DNA of 64,000 nt from Verrucomicrobiia bacterium. GTDB taxonomy: Bacteria; Verrucomicrobiota; Verrucomicrobiia; Opitutales; Opitutaceae. The stretch spans positions 1 through 64,000 of the forward strand of contig WYBX01000112.1 of the NCBI GenBank assembly GCA_011525695.1, in the 5' to 3' direction. A program made the position numbers and the translations under genes. A model generated the notes under the pieces. That model saw nothing but the letters and a program-made list of their open reading frames with translations. It was not told the DNA's origin and searched no databases. The number at the start of each line of letters is the position of its first letter. The first letter of the stretch is position 1. Of the stretch, positions 1 through 9,018 are shown in pieces.

Positions 1-7
1 ATCCCAA

Positions 8-95
8 CCGAGTTGTTCACAAAGTTCGCTCCCGCCCACCGCCGCCTCTTCGGGCACAGAGGCGGTGGGCTCCGCGAACTTCATGAACAACTCGG
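8..95. repeat. 88-bp imperfect inverted repeat at the left edge
   Basis: The left arm begins CCGAGTTGTTCA at 8 and the right arm ends TGAACAACTCGG at 95. The arms continue inward through AGTTCG/CGAACT and a GC-rich stem (CCCACCGCC against GGCGGTGGG) around a short loop near 50-57. It would fold into one long hairpin. It may be the terminator of a gene left of the window or a dispersed palindromic element; the sequence does not decide between these. The rest of 96-308, up to the gcvP start, holds no convincing gene. I looked for a glycine-riboswitch-like structure and did not recognise one. Confidence 0.7.
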
Positions 96-308
96 TTCCT
101 CTGTCCACCAATTCGAGGCAATCACAGAGGCCACGAAATAAGGGACAGGTCAATTCATGCAGCGCGACGTCTGGCAGCGGGTTCGCTGCGAACCGTCGCT
201 CCGGCTGGCAATCTGCGAGAGCCTCAAAGGCTTGCAGCACTTCATTGCCCCACCGGTCAGCCCAGATCGCGATTGCGCGAGCGTGATGCCGCCCTACCGT
301 CCCGCCTC

Positions 309-3236
309 ATGGCTTCGCTTCGGGATCCGTTTTCTCCCCTCGACACATTTTCCCCCCGCCACCTGGGCGAGGATCCGGCCGCACTTTCGTCGATGCTCGA
401 ACTGCTCGACTACCCTTCCCTCGACGCCTTGGTGGATGCCGCCGTCCCGCCAGGCATCCGACGCGGCCCGCTCGGTCTTCCGCCGGCGCTCGGCGAAAGT
501 GCTGCGCTGGCGGAGCTGCGTGGCATCGCGTCCGAAAACAAGGTCTTCCGCAGTTTCATCGGGCTGGGCTACCACGACACCCACACGCCACCCATCATCC
601 AGCGTAACATCCTCGAGAATCCGGCCTGGTATACTGCCTATACCCCGTACCAAGCCGAGATTTCGCAGGGGCGACTCGAGGCGCTGCTCAATTTCCAGAC
701 CCTGGTGACCGAGCTGACCGGCCTCGAGATCGCCAATGCCTCAATGCTCGATGAGGGCACGGCCGCCGCCGAGGCGATGATGATGTGCCACCGGCTCAAG
801 GAAGGAGACGCAGCCGCCCACCGGCTGTTTTTCGTCTCGGAAAAATGCCACCCCCAGACGATCGACATCGTGCAGACGCGCGCGCAACCGCTCGGCATTT
901 CCGTGACGGTGGGCGATCATCGCAGCTTCAAGCCCGACTCCGGCTGCTTCGGGGTGCTGGTGCAATATCCCGACACCACCGGATCGATTCACGACTTCGA
1001 GGATTTTTTCGCGGCGGCCCATACCGCCGGAGCCGCCACCATCGTCGCCGCCGATTTGCTCGCCCTCACCCTGCTGCGCGCCCCGGGCGAGTTCGGCGCC
1101 GACGTGGCGGTCGGTTCGGCACAGCGGTTCGGCGTGCCGATGGGTTTCGGCGGGCCCCATGCCGGGTTCCTTGCCACCAAGGACGCCTTCAAGCGGCAGA
1201 TGCCCGGCCGGCTGGTCGGCGTCTCGAAGGATGCCCAGGGGGCCCCGGCGCTGCGGCTCGCACTCGGCACCCGGGAGCAGCATATCCGTCGCGACCGGGC
1301 GACCTCCAACATCTGCACCGCCCAGGTGCTGCTCGCGGTGATGGCCTCGATGTACGCCGTCTATCACGGCCCCGCCGGGCTCGTGCGGATCGCGCGGCGG
1401 GTGAAGTTGCTCACGGAACTCCTCGCCGCCGGGCTGCGCAGCGCCGGTGCCAGCGTCAATTCCGAGCCAGTATTCGACACGCTCACCGTCTCGAACGTGG
1501 CAGCCGTCCGCGTGCATGCAGCCGCGGAGGCAAAGCGGTTCAACCTGCGAACGATCGATGATTACACGGTCGGCATTTCACTCGACGAGACCACGACGAT
1601 CGAGGAGGTGGAAACGCTGCTCTCGTTCTTTCGCACCAATGGCAACGGGATCCCATCCGCAAACGCTGCGGACGAATCGCTCGCCCGTTTCCCCGCGCCC
1701 CATGCCCGTCGGAGCGGATTCCTCGGCCACGCCGTATTCAACCGGTACCATACTGAACATGAGATGCTCCGGTACATCAAGCGGCTCGAGAACAAGGATC
1801 TCTCGCTGGTGCACTCGATGATTTCCCTCGGCTCTTGCACGATGAAATTGAATGCCACCAGCGAGATGTTTCCCGTCTCGTGGCCCGAGTTCAGCCGGCT
1901 CCACCCGTTCGCCCCGCCGGAACAGACGCGTGGCTACCAGAAACTGTTCCGCCAACTCGAGGAATGGCTCGCCGAGATCACGGGCTTCGCCGCCGTCTCG
2001 CTCCAGCCGAACGCCGGCTCGCAAGGCGAATACGCGGGCCTGCTCGTCATCCGGGCCTACCACCAGTCCCGCGGTGAGGGCCACCGCCGGGTTTGCCTCA
2101 TCCCCACCAGCGCCCACGGCACCAACCCCGCCAGCGCGGCCATGGGCGGCTTCAAGGTGGTGCCGGTCGCATGCGATGCGAACGGCAACATCGATCTTCA
2201 GGATCTCCGTGCCAAGGCAGCCGCCCACGCGCGTGATCTCGCCGCGCTGATGGTCACCTACCCGTCCACCCACGGGGTCTTCGAAACCGCCATCAAGGAA
2301 ATCTGCGCCATCACCCATGAGCATGGAGGCCAGGTTTACATGGATGGGGCCAACATGAACGCCCAGGTTGGGCTTACCTCCCCGGGCCACATCGGCGCCG
2401 ATGTCTGCCATCTCAATCTGCACAAGACCTTCTGCATTCCGCACGGCGGCGGCGGTCCGGGCATGGGCCCGATCGCCGTGGCCGCCCACCTCGCGCCGTT
2501 CCTGCCCTCCCATCCTGTCGCCCCGCCATCCACCCCGCTCCCCGCCTCGGCAGCCGACGCGCGACTGCAACCGATCGGTGCCGTCAGCGCCGCGCCCCAT
2601 GGCAGCGCCAGCATCCTCGTCATCTCCTGGATGTACATCCGGATGATGGGTCCCGACGGGCTCACGGTCGCGACCAAGGCCGCAATCCTCAACGCCAATT
2701 ACGTCGCCCGCCGGCTCGAGCGATACTTTCCCGTCCTCTATCGCGGCGACACCGGCCTTATCGCACACGAGTGCATCGTCGATCTGCGCGGTTGGAAAAA
2801 ACACGCCGTCGAGGTCGAGGATGCGGCGAAGCGGCTCATGGACTATGGCTACCATGCGCCCACCATGTCGTTCCCGGTTCCCGGCACGTTCATGATCGAA
2901 CCGACTGAGAGTGAATCGAAGGCGGAACTCGATCGCTTTTGCGACGCGATGATTTCGATCCACGGCGAGATGCAGGCCATCGCGAATGGCGAATCCGACA
3001 AGGCGAACAATCCCCTGAAACACGCCCCGCATACCGCGCAGGTGGTCTGTGCAGATTCCTGGGACCATCCGTACTCGCGCGAAACGGCGGCCTTCCCCGA
3101 TCCCTTCACGCGCGCCAGCAAGTTCTGGCCCAGCGTGGGTCGGGTCGACAATGTCTACGGCGATCGCAATCTCGTGTGCTCCTGCGCCGGCATGGAGGCG
3201 TATGCCGCTACCTCACCCACGCCCTCACCGTTGTGA
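309..3236 (+). CDS. gcvP: Glycine dehydrogenase (decarboxylating), P-protein of the glycine cleavage system
   Basis: PLP-dependent P-protein that decarboxylates glycine and passes the aminomethyl group to the lipoyl arm of GcvH in the cytosol. The 975-residue product is the full-length fused (P1+P2) form. The N-terminal half has the typical FIGLGYHDT-like segment. The PLP lysine lies in NLHKTFCIPHGGGGPG, Lys706 counted from this start. The ATG at 309 begins MASLRDPFSPLD; an in-frame TTG at 273 would add 12 residues of unlikely sequence. No clear Shine-Dalgarno is seen. gcvT and gcvH are not downstream; they may lie left of the window. The 3' end overlaps the convergent BNR gene by 29 bp. Identification is firm; the start is moderately sure. 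Confidence 0.96.
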   Translation: MASLRDPFSPLDTFSPRHLGEDPAALSSMLELLDYPSLDALVDAAVPPGIRRGPLGLPPALGESAALAELRGIASENKVFRSFIGLGYHDTHTPPIIQRNILENPAWYTAYTPYQAEISQGRLEALLNFQTLVTELTGLEIANASMLDEGTAAAEAMMMCHRLKEGDAAAHRLFFVSEKCHPQTIDIVQTRAQPLGISVTVGDHRSFKPDSGCFGVLVQYPDTTGSIHDFEDFFAAAHTAGAATIVAADLLALTLLRAPGEFGADVAVGSAQRFGVPMGFGGPHAGFLATKDAFKRQMPGRLVGVSKDAQGAPALRLALGTREQHIRRDRATSNICTAQVLLAVMASMYAVYHGPAGLVRIARRVKLLTELLAAGLRSAGASVNSEPVFDTLTVSNVAAVRVHAAAEAKRFNLRTIDDYTVGISLDETTTIEEVETLLSFFRTNGNGIPSANAADESLARFPAPHARRSGFLGHAVFNRYHTEHEMLRYIKRLENKDLSLVHSMISLGSCTMKLNATSEMFPVSWPEFSRLHPFAPPEQTRGYQKLFRQLEEWLAEITGFAAVSLQPNAGSQGEYAGLLVIRAYHQSRGEGHRRVCLIPTSAHGTNPASAAMGGFKVVPVACDANGNIDLQDLRAKAAAHARDLAALMVTYPSTHGVFETAIKEICAITHEHGGQVYMDGANMNAQVGLTSPGHIGADVCHLNLHKTFCIPHGGGGPGMGPIAVAAHLAPFLPSHPVAPPSTPLPASAADARLQPIGAVSAAPHGSASILVISWMYIRMMGPDGLTVATKAAILNANYVARRLERYFPVLYRGDTGLIAHECIVDLRGWKKHAVEVEDAAKRLMDYGYHAPTMSFPVPGTFMIEPTESESKAELDRFCDAMISIHGEMQAIANGESDKANNPLKHAPHTAQVVCADSWDHPYSRETAAFPDPFTRASKFWPSVGRVDNVYGDRNLVCSCAGMEAYAATSPTPSPL

Positions 3237-4311
3237 TCCGCGGCAACTGCGCCGGGAGCCGGTCCCAGCTTTCGCCCTCGTCCTTCGAGGCGAACACTTC
3301 GCCACCGGTCGTGCCGAAATAAACCCCCGCTGGCTCCAGCGAATCCGTCGCCAGCGCGTCGCGCAGGACGCCGACATAGTGCTCCTGTTGCGGTAGCCCG
3401 TTCGTCAGCGCGCGCCAGGACCGGCCCCGATCGCGCGATCGCCACACCTTCAACGCCCCGTCCGGCACCACGCGGTTCTCATCGCTCAGCAACGGGATGA
3501 CGAAGAGGTCGCCGCGCGGCGTCACCCCGAGCGGAAAGCCGAAATCGTGCGGCATCCCGTTCGAGACCCGGACCCAGGCATCCCCGCCGTCATCCGAGCG
3601 GAACACGCCGCCATGGTACTGCAGATGCAGCACGTCCGGGTTTTCCGGATCGCCCGCCAGCCGGTGCACACACCGGCCCATGTCGGGATCCGTGATGAAC
3701 TGCGGCGCCACGTTGTGCAGGCCTTCGTTGCACAACCGCCAGCTGGCGCCGCCATCCTCGCTGCGCAGCACGCCGACCGCGGAGATGCCCACCCACAACC
3801 GCCGCGGATTCTTCGGATCCACCACGATCGAATGCAGGCAAAGCCCGCCAAACCCCGGCATCCAGCGCGGCCGGGTCGGATGCCGCGTCAGCGCCGTCAT
3901 CTCGCTCCAGGTCCGCGCATCATCCCGGCTTACGAACAGCGCGGCATCATCCGCGCCGGCATACCATGTCCCCGGTTCGCCGGGAGCCCCCGGCACGATT
4001 TGCCAGATGTGTTTCAGCTCGCCCGGCGTGCCCTCGGCGAACCGCGGATCGCGCTCCACCGGTTCCCAGGTCTCGCCCCAATCCGTCGAGGTCCGGATCC
4101 TCGGCCCGTGCATGAAATGGCCGGTGCCGGCGAGGATGCGGTCCTGGTGCGGATCGCCGCACAGGCTGAACACCTCCCAGCCGCCCAGGTGCGGGCCGGT
4201 GAGCCGCCACTCCTTGCGGTGCTCATCGGTGTGATACAGGAAGATTCCTTTGACCGTGCCGATCAGCAGCACGACTTTCCGCGGGGTGGGCGGCGTGGGC
4301 ATGGCAGGCAT
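3208..4311 (-). CDS. BNR/Asp-box repeat protein (sialidase-like beta-propeller)
   Basis: A 367-residue protein built from Asp-box (BNR) repeats of the form S-x-D-x-G-x-x-W. I count six: STDWGETW (75-82), SRDDARTW (128-135), SEDGGASW (184-191), SDDGGDAW (239-246), SRDRGRSW (292-299) and SKDEGESW (342-349). This pattern predicts a six-bladed or larger beta-propeller like sialidases and the WD40/YVTN/BNR-like group. No signal peptide is visible, and the arginine triad of true sialidases was not identified, so enzymatic activity is not claimed. It is divergent from nrfH and overlaps the gcvP 3' end tail to tail. Substrate and role are unknown. Confidence 0.85.
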   Translation of the reverse strand: MPAMPTPPTPRKVVLLIGTVKGIFLYHTDEHRKEWRLTGPHLGGWEVFSLCGDPHQDRILAGTGHFMHGPRIRTSTDWGETWEPVERDPRFAEGTPGELKHIWQIVPGAPGEPGTWYAGADDAALFVSRDDARTWSEMTALTRHPTRPRWMPGFGGLCLHSIVVDPKNPRRLWVGISAVGVLRSEDGGASWRLCNEGLHNVAPQFITDPDMGRCVHRLAGDPENPDVLHLQYHGGVFRSDDGGDAWVRVSNGMPHDFGFPLGVTPRGDLFVIPLLSDENRVVPDGALKVWRSRDRGRSWRALTNGLPQQEHYVGVLRDALATDSLEPAGVYFGTTGGEVFASKDEGESWDRLPAQLPRITTVRAWVR

Positions 4312-4353
4312 ATGGCAAACTGGCCGGCGCGCCGCCAGCCGTTTCTTGCCGCA

Positions 4354-4389
4354 TGCGATTCGATGTCACAGCTGCGACATCGAATCGCA
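4354..4389. repeat. Solitary copy of a 36-bp palindromic repeat
   Basis: Near-perfect palindrome with arms GCGATTCGATGTC (4355-4367) and GACATCGAATCGC (4376-4388) around an ACAGCTGC-type centre. It is the same length as, and aligns end to end with, the three copies at 8107-8242. It lies in the divergent intergenic region between the BNR gene and nrfH, so it could be an operator or a dispersed palindromic element. Confidence 0.8.
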
Positions 4390-4481
4390 CCAGGGAACAA
4401 ATCGCGGATTTTCCGATGCCCATTCCGGGCGGTTCGGTTTGACCCGGCCGTACCGGCCGCTCTTCCTATTCGTTCCGTCGC

Positions 4482-4958
4482 GTGAAGCTGCCGTCCCTCA
4501 AGCTCCGGATCCTCCTGCTGCTGGCATTGGCAGGCACCCTGGGCCTCTTCGCGGGCGTCGGCACGTACACGTTCTATTACGCCGAGGGATTGTCCTACTT
4601 TTCCAACGACCCGCGGGCCTGCGTGAACTGCCACATCATGCGCGATCATTTCGACGGCTGGTTGAAATCGCCGCACCACGCCGTCGCCACCTGCAACGAC
4701 TGCCACACCCCTCACGATTTCCTCGGCAAGTACCTGACCAAGGCGGAAAATGGCTACTGGCACTCGAAGGGTTTTACCCTGCAGGATTTTCACGAGCCAA
4801 TCATGATCCGGCCGAAGAATTCGACCGTGCTCCAGCGCAACTGCGTCGCCTGCCACCGCCAGATCGTCGCCGAAATCAACACCCATCCCGGCAACCGCCG
4901 CGAAATGCTCGACTGCGTCCACTGCCATCGCGACGTCGGCCATGGCCCGGTCAACTGA
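4482..4958 (+). CDS. nrfH: Cytochrome c nitrite reductase small subunit, tetraheme quinol dehydrogenase
   Basis: Membrane-anchored NapC/NirT-family cytochrome that oxidises menaquinol and feeds electrons to NrfA. The 158-residue protein has one N-terminal membrane helix (about 8-33) and four c-heme sites: CVNCH (47-51), CNDCH (71-75), CVACH (121-125) and CVHCH (145-149). The first is followed by Ile-Met, giving the CXXCHxM arrangement in which NrfH uses Met as a heme ligand. The GTG at 4482 is the only sensible start; no strong Shine-Dalgarno is seen. nrfA begins 49 bp after its stop, as in standard nrfHA operons. Confidence 0.95.
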   Translation: MKLPSLKLRILLLLALAGTLGLFAGVGTYTFYYAEGLSYFSNDPRACVNCHIMRDHFDGWLKSPHHAVATCNDCHTPHDFLGKYLTKAENGYWHSKGFTLQDFHEPIMIRPKNSTVLQRNCVACHRQIVAEINTHPGNRREMLDCVHCHRDVGHGPVN

Positions 4959-5007
4959 ACCACCCACACCCGTTCTACTCCCTCACGCATCGCAACGGAG
5001 ATTCACC

Positions 5008-6468
5008 ATGAACCAACTCAACGACCGCCGCGGAATCGCCACCTGGGTCTACCTCGCCGTCATCGCCGCGGTGGCGGTCGCCACGTTCATCGTCCTCCTG
5101 CTTTACCAGAACATCATCGAGCGGAAGGCGGAGGCCACCCAGCACGTCTTCCGCGTCGTCGATGTCGACGACTCCACCACGAACCCGGAACTGTGGGGCA
5201 AGAATTACCCGCGCCAGTACGACAGCTACCGTCGCACCGTGGACATCGTCCAGACGAAGCACGGCGGCAGCGAGGCGTTTCAGCATCTCGATCGCGATCC
5301 CGCCTGGCGCCGGATCTTCAATGGTTACGCCTTTGCCGTGGACTACCGGGAGGAGCGCGGCCACGCCTACATGCTGACCGATCAACGCGAGACGGAGCGG
5401 GTGCACAATTTCAAGCAGCCGGGTTCGTGCCTGCAGTGCCATGCCTCCGTGATCCCGGCCTACATCGAGGCCGGCCTGAAGGCGGGAGCCCCGGCCGGCC
5501 CGGAGAATCGTGAGGCGCAAATCCAGCGGGGATTCGAGGTGATTTGCGCGATGCTCTATGACGAGGCCACGAAGTTCGTGGAACATCCGGTCTCCTGCAT
5601 CGACTGCCATGATGCCGAGACCATGAACCTGCGCGTGTCGCGCCCCGCGTTTCTCAATGGCATTCGCGCCCTGGCGCGATCCGACTATCCCACCCCCCAC
5701 CTGCCCAGCATCGAGCGCTGGCGGAACGAGGGCCGGCAGGGCGACTACCAGCCGAATCGCGATGCCAACCGCCAGGAACTGCGCTCGCTGGTCTGCGCGC
5801 AGTGCCACAACGAATACTATTTCAAGGGCACCGGGAAGCTCGTCACCCATCCCTGGGAAAACGGGCTCCGCGTCGAACACATGGAGGCGTACTACGATGG
5901 CGAGAACTACAGCGACTGGCAGCATGCCGAGACCGGGGCCGGCGTGCTGAAGGCCCAGCACCCCGAATTCGAAATGTGGAGCCAGGGAATCCACGCGCGC
6001 AGCGGCGTCGCCTGCGCCGACTGCCACATGCCGTACCAGCGGGAAGGCGCGATCAAGGTCAGCAACCACCACGTCCGGTCACCGCTGCTCAATATCGCCG
6101 CGGCATGCCAGACGTGCCACCGAATCACCGAGCCGGAACTGCAAGCCCGGGTGGAAATCGTCCAGGATCGCAACCGCGCGCTGCTCGATCGCGGCCAGGA
6201 GGCGATCGTCACGCTGATCGATACGCTCGCCTCGGCCCGAACCGCCGGCGCCACCGACGCGCAACTCGAGAAAGCCCGCGCACTCCAGCGCAAGGCGCAA
6301 TGGCGGCTCGATTTTGTCTACGCGGAGAACTCGATGGGGTTCCACGCCTCGCAGGAGGCCGCGCGGATCCTGGCGGAGGCAATCGACTATGCGCGGCAGG
6401 GCCATCTCGAGGCGGTCAATGCCACCACGGCCCGCACCGGCGCGCAGTCGCAACCGGGACAGGAGTAG
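5008..6468 (+). CDS. nrfA: Pentaheme cytochrome c nitrite reductase (ammonia-forming)
   Basis: Catalyses six-electron reduction of nitrite to ammonium on the outer face of the cytoplasmic membrane. The start at 5008 follows CGGAG at 4996-5000; a longer in-frame reading from 4942 is rejected. The product is 486 residues. An N-terminal hydrophobic helix (about 12-33) may act as signal or anchor. Heme sites: CLQCH (141-145), CIDCH (197-201), CAQCH (263-267), CADCH (336-340) and CQTCH (367-371). The first, catalytic-heme position has CXXCH rather than the CXXCK of Escherichia coli. Tyr270 (CAQCHNEYYF) and His329 (SQGIHARSG) match the active-site Tyr and His. A late ENSMGFH segment is also typical. 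Confidence 0.95.
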   Translation: MNQLNDRRGIATWVYLAVIAAVAVATFIVLLLYQNIIERKAEATQHVFRVVDVDDSTTNPELWGKNYPRQYDSYRRTVDIVQTKHGGSEAFQHLDRDPAWRRIFNGYAFAVDYREERGHAYMLTDQRETERVHNFKQPGSCLQCHASVIPAYIEAGLKAGAPAGPENREAQIQRGFEVICAMLYDEATKFVEHPVSCIDCHDAETMNLRVSRPAFLNGIRALARSDYPTPHLPSIERWRNEGRQGDYQPNRDANRQELRSLVCAQCHNEYYFKGTGKLVTHPWENGLRVEHMEAYYDGENYSDWQHAETGAGVLKAQHPEFEMWSQGIHARSGVACADCHMPYQREGAIKVSNHHVRSPLLNIAAACQTCHRITEPELQARVEIVQDRNRALLDRGQEAIVTLIDTLASARTAGATDAQLEKARALQRKAQWRLDFVYAENSMGFHASQEAARILAEAIDYARQGHLEAVNATTARTGAQSQPGQE

Positions 6469-6506
6469 CGGCTACGCTCGATTCGGATCGTGCAGTTTCG
6501 CGACGA

Positions 6507-6592
6507 TTATCCTCTTTCTCGTTCTTCATAATCGTTCTCGTTCTCTCTCCGGCGAGACGATCGAGAACGAGTACGAAAACGAGGAACGATAA
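6507..6592. repeat. Strand-biased imperfect inverted repeat between nrfA and the PHP gene
   Basis: The left half is pyrimidine-rich, built of CTCGTTCT-type words. The right half is purine-rich (GAGAACGAG, GAAAACGAGG) and is its imperfect reverse complement; the turn is near CTCTCCGGCGAG at 6545-6555. It lies between the convergent ends of nrfA and the PHP-domain gene and could terminate both. The repeated GAACGAG words suggest a repetitive element rather than a simple terminator. Confidence 0.65.
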
Positions 6593-6649
6593 CTATTCGG
6601 CGGCGGCTACCGCGTTGCGCATTAACGGCCGAGATCGGCGAGAGAGCGG

Positions 6650-8026
6650 CTATCGGCCCGCCGTCGCATTCACCAGCGGCTGCGTCCAGGCAGTCTCGAC
6701 CTCGCCCGCCACGCTCGCATTCGGCTTCGGCTTGGAGGAGATGATTTTTGCCCGGACATAAATCTCGTCGCCCCGCAGCGTATAGCTCGCCCGGGTCCCC
6801 TTCACCTCCGCCAGGACCGCCCCCACATCGGCACTGTAGCGGCGATGCGGCAGTGTCCGGCGTCCCTCGACCTCGGGCCCCGCCGCCAGCAGTTCTGTGG
6901 CCGGATTGTAGCCGCGGCGGGTGCCCCGGAACTGCGTCACGTAGCTGACGCCCGGCTCCGGCTCGATCTCGACTGAAAGCCGGCCGTCGTCGGACTGGAC
7001 GTCGCGCAAGGTCACGCCCGTGCTGGCATAAAAATCGCCCGCCTCCATCGCCCGGATGATCGATTCCGCCGTCAGATGCCGCGCCCGCACCATGATCCAG
7101 CCACGGCCCGCGTTGCTCTTGCCCAGTTCGATGCTGTGATAGGCATGGGAATCGTCGACCCCGATGCCATACATCACGCCGAGGTTCAGGTCGGTCAGCC
7201 GGCGGGTGAGGATCGCATCCCACATCGCATCCATTCCCAGCCGCCGGTCATCGCCGCCGTTGTTCACCCCGGGATGCCCATTGTACACCTCGAAGAACCG
7301 TTCGTTGCGCACCTGCATCAACTCCTCCGCCGTGATTGACCAGCGAAAGTTCGGATGATTGAGGTGCGCAATCATCGGCTGGCCGGTCCGCTCCCGCTGC
7401 GCCACGACCGCATCCACCACCCGCTGCATCACGTCGAGTGCGTTGTCGCCCTGCAGCGGCGGAACGAACTCGCCCGGGTTGGTGACGTTGATGTGGACGG
7501 GCCCGCCGAATTCCGGGGTGGTGTCGGTCCGGGCCCGCTTCCAGGTGGAACTGATCTCCTCGCTCGGAATCAGCAGGAATCGTCCGGGTTCCTCGAGCAG
7601 TGAACGGTATTCGTCCAGCGGCTTCAGCCGCACCTCGCGCCGGCCGGCGACCTCGCGCTGCTCGACCCAGTCCGGCCCGAACCGCCGCAGGTATTTCTCC
7701 AGCGCCACGCCACCGCCCCGCTGGATCACCTCGCCCATCAGCGACACGGGTTGCTTCAACTCGAGCCAGCGGGTTCCCCGCTGCAGGACGTTATGGTCCG
7801 AAAGCGCGAGGAAATGATATCCATTTCCCTTGTACCAGTCGGCGATCATCTCCGGGTAGTCGTCCCCGTCGCTCCACAGGGAATGCGTGTGCAGGTTGCC
7901 CTTGAACCAGCGTGGTTCCGCCGCGATGTCCGGCCCGGCCCCGGCCACCGCCGCCACGCCGGCCATCACCAGCCCCACCACCCATGCCCTGCCACGCAGT
8001 GCGAATCGATCGAGACGGGATAACAT
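6650..8026 (-). CDS. Secreted PHP-domain metal-dependent phosphoesterase-like protein (CehA/McbA family)
   Basis: A 458-residue protein with an N-terminal signal segment (about 12-36). A PHP domain follows, with HTHSLWSDG (46-54), SDHN (76-79) and later a HLNHPNF motif, a DDSHAYH motif and other metal-ligand His/Asp. PHP domains bind two or three metals and hydrolyse phosphoesters; the CehA subgroup also includes carbamate or ester hydrolases. The C-terminal ~130 residues look like a beta-rich accessory region. The natural substrate cannot be told from sequence. It converges on nrfA and is divergent from the response regulator across the 36-bp repeat array. Confidence 0.8.
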   Translation of the reverse strand: MLSRLDRFALRGRAWVVGLVMAGVAAVAGAGPDIAAEPRWFKGNLHTHSLWSDGDDYPEMIADWYKGNGYHFLALSDHNVLQRGTRWLELKQPVSLMGEVIQRGGGVALEKYLRRFGPDWVEQREVAGRREVRLKPLDEYRSLLEEPGRFLLIPSEEISSTWKRARTDTTPEFGGPVHINVTNPGEFVPPLQGDNALDVMQRVVDAVVAQRERTGQPMIAHLNHPNFRWSITAEELMQVRNERFFEVYNGHPGVNNGGDDRRLGMDAMWDAILTRRLTDLNLGVMYGIGVDDSHAYHSIELGKSNAGRGWIMVRARHLTAESIIRAMEAGDFYASTGVTLRDVQSDDGRLSVEIEPEPGVSYVTQFRGTRRGYNPATELLAAGPEVEGRRTLPHRRYSADVGAVLAEVKGTRASYTLRGDEIYVRAKIISSKPKPNASVAGEVETAWTQPLVNATAGR

Positions 8027-8106
8027 CGTGCCCGAATACCAGCCCGGGCTCCGGTTTCAATGCCGCGATTGCAAAAGCGGTTGCAGCACCGGCCGGGGAT
8101 GACGCG

Positions 8107-8242
8107 TGCAATGGCATGTCGCAGCTGCGACACGGAATCGCACAATGCCAAGGCCCTGCAATTTCATGTCCCAGCTGGGACAGGGAATCGCACGGTGGCA
8201 GCACCGTGCAACGGCGTGTCGCTGCTGCGAGCTGGAATTGCA
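8107..8242. repeat. Array of three 36-bp palindromic repeats at exact 50-bp period
   Basis: Copies at 8107-8142, 8157-8192 and 8207-8242, separated by two 14-bp spacers. Each begins TGCAA and ends with a form of AATCGCA. The first two have the palindromic core TGTCSCAGCTGSGACA; the third is more diverged (TGTCGCTGCTGCGAGC). The second spacer is itself a small palindrome (CGGTG GCAG CACCG). The array sits in the divergent region between the PHP-domain gene (start 8026) and the response regulator (start 8427). A fourth copy is at 4354-4389. No cas gene is near, and the spacers are too short for CRISPR. Confidence 0.85.
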
Positions 8243-8426
8243 AACTCGTGGCTCGGGACCGTGGCGCAATCTCCCCTGAACAGCCGGCTCATGCTCCGGC
8301 CCGGCGCGGAATTCCAAACCCTAACGGATTCCAACCGCGTCCGAATTTCACCCCGGATCGATGGTTTTGCCGGGGACACAATCCGGGATTTCCCGAGAGC
8401 GATGCCGCTTGTCGTGGACCCCGGGG

Positions 8427-8903
8427 ATGGACGATATTCTCGCCATGCTGGGTTTCAAGGACACCCCAACCCCGTCCGCCGGCGCCATCGTCATCGCGGA
8501 CGACAATGCGGATGACATCTTCCTCCTCCGCCGCGAGCTGGATCGACTCGGCATCAACGCCCCGATCGTGGAACTGGCCGATGGTCACGAGACCATCGAG
8601 TTTCTCCGGCAGTACACCAGCGAGTCTCACACCGATCCGGTCCCGCAGCTCCTTTTTCTCGATCTGAACATGCCCCGGACGACCGGGTTCAGTGTGCTGT
8701 GCTGGCTGCGCGAGCAGGACGCGCTCCACGGGTTGAGGGTCGTCATCCTTTCCGACTCCGACGATCCGGGTGATGTGGCGCTCGCCACCGCGCTCGAGGC
8801 CGACGCCTACGTGGCCAAGCAGCCGGATGTTAATGGGCTCGCAGAGATCCTCCGCCGCTTCGCGCCGGCCGTGCTGGCTCCCTTCCACGCGGCGGTCCGC
8901 TGA
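8427..8903 (+). CDS. Stand-alone CheY-like response regulator
   Basis: A 158-residue receiver domain without an output domain. The acidic pocket is Asp25-Asp26 (IVIADDN), the phospho-acceptor is Asp79 (LLFLDLNMP), the switch residue is Ser109 (VVILSDSDD) and the conserved Lys is Lys131 (AYVAKQ). The extended loop before the phospho-Asp strand resembles Rcp1-type regulators that work with phytochrome or hybrid kinases. No histidine kinase is adjacent, so the partner is unknown. ATG 8427 is preferred over upstream in-frame starts because the REC fold begins just after it. Confidence 0.88.
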   Translation: MDDILAMLGFKDTPTPSAGAIVIADDNADDIFLLRRELDRLGINAPIVELADGHETIEFLRQYTSESHTDPVPQLLFLDLNMPRTTGFSVLCWLREQDALHGLRVVILSDSDDPGDVALATALEADAYVAKQPDVNGLAEILRRFAPAVLAPFHAAVR

Positions 8904-9018
8904 CCGGGACTTCGCGGCTCCAGCCATGCGCCCGCGGCGCCTGCACGCCGCTGCCGGGGAATCGGATCAGAGGAAAACCCTTTGCCTGCCAGGCAGCGCG
9001 GCGTTTTGTTCCAGCGCC

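Noticed and set aside
96..308. Glycine riboswitch before gcvP
   Set aside because: The known conserved core of glycine aptamers was not recognisable.
1578..3068. Minus-strand open frame in gcvP
   Set aside because: Typical shadow frame in GC-rich DNA; the plus strand encodes a conserved enzyme.
8107..8242. CRISPR array
   Set aside because: The repeats are full palindromes that differ from each other, the two spacers are only 14 bp, and no cas gene is present.
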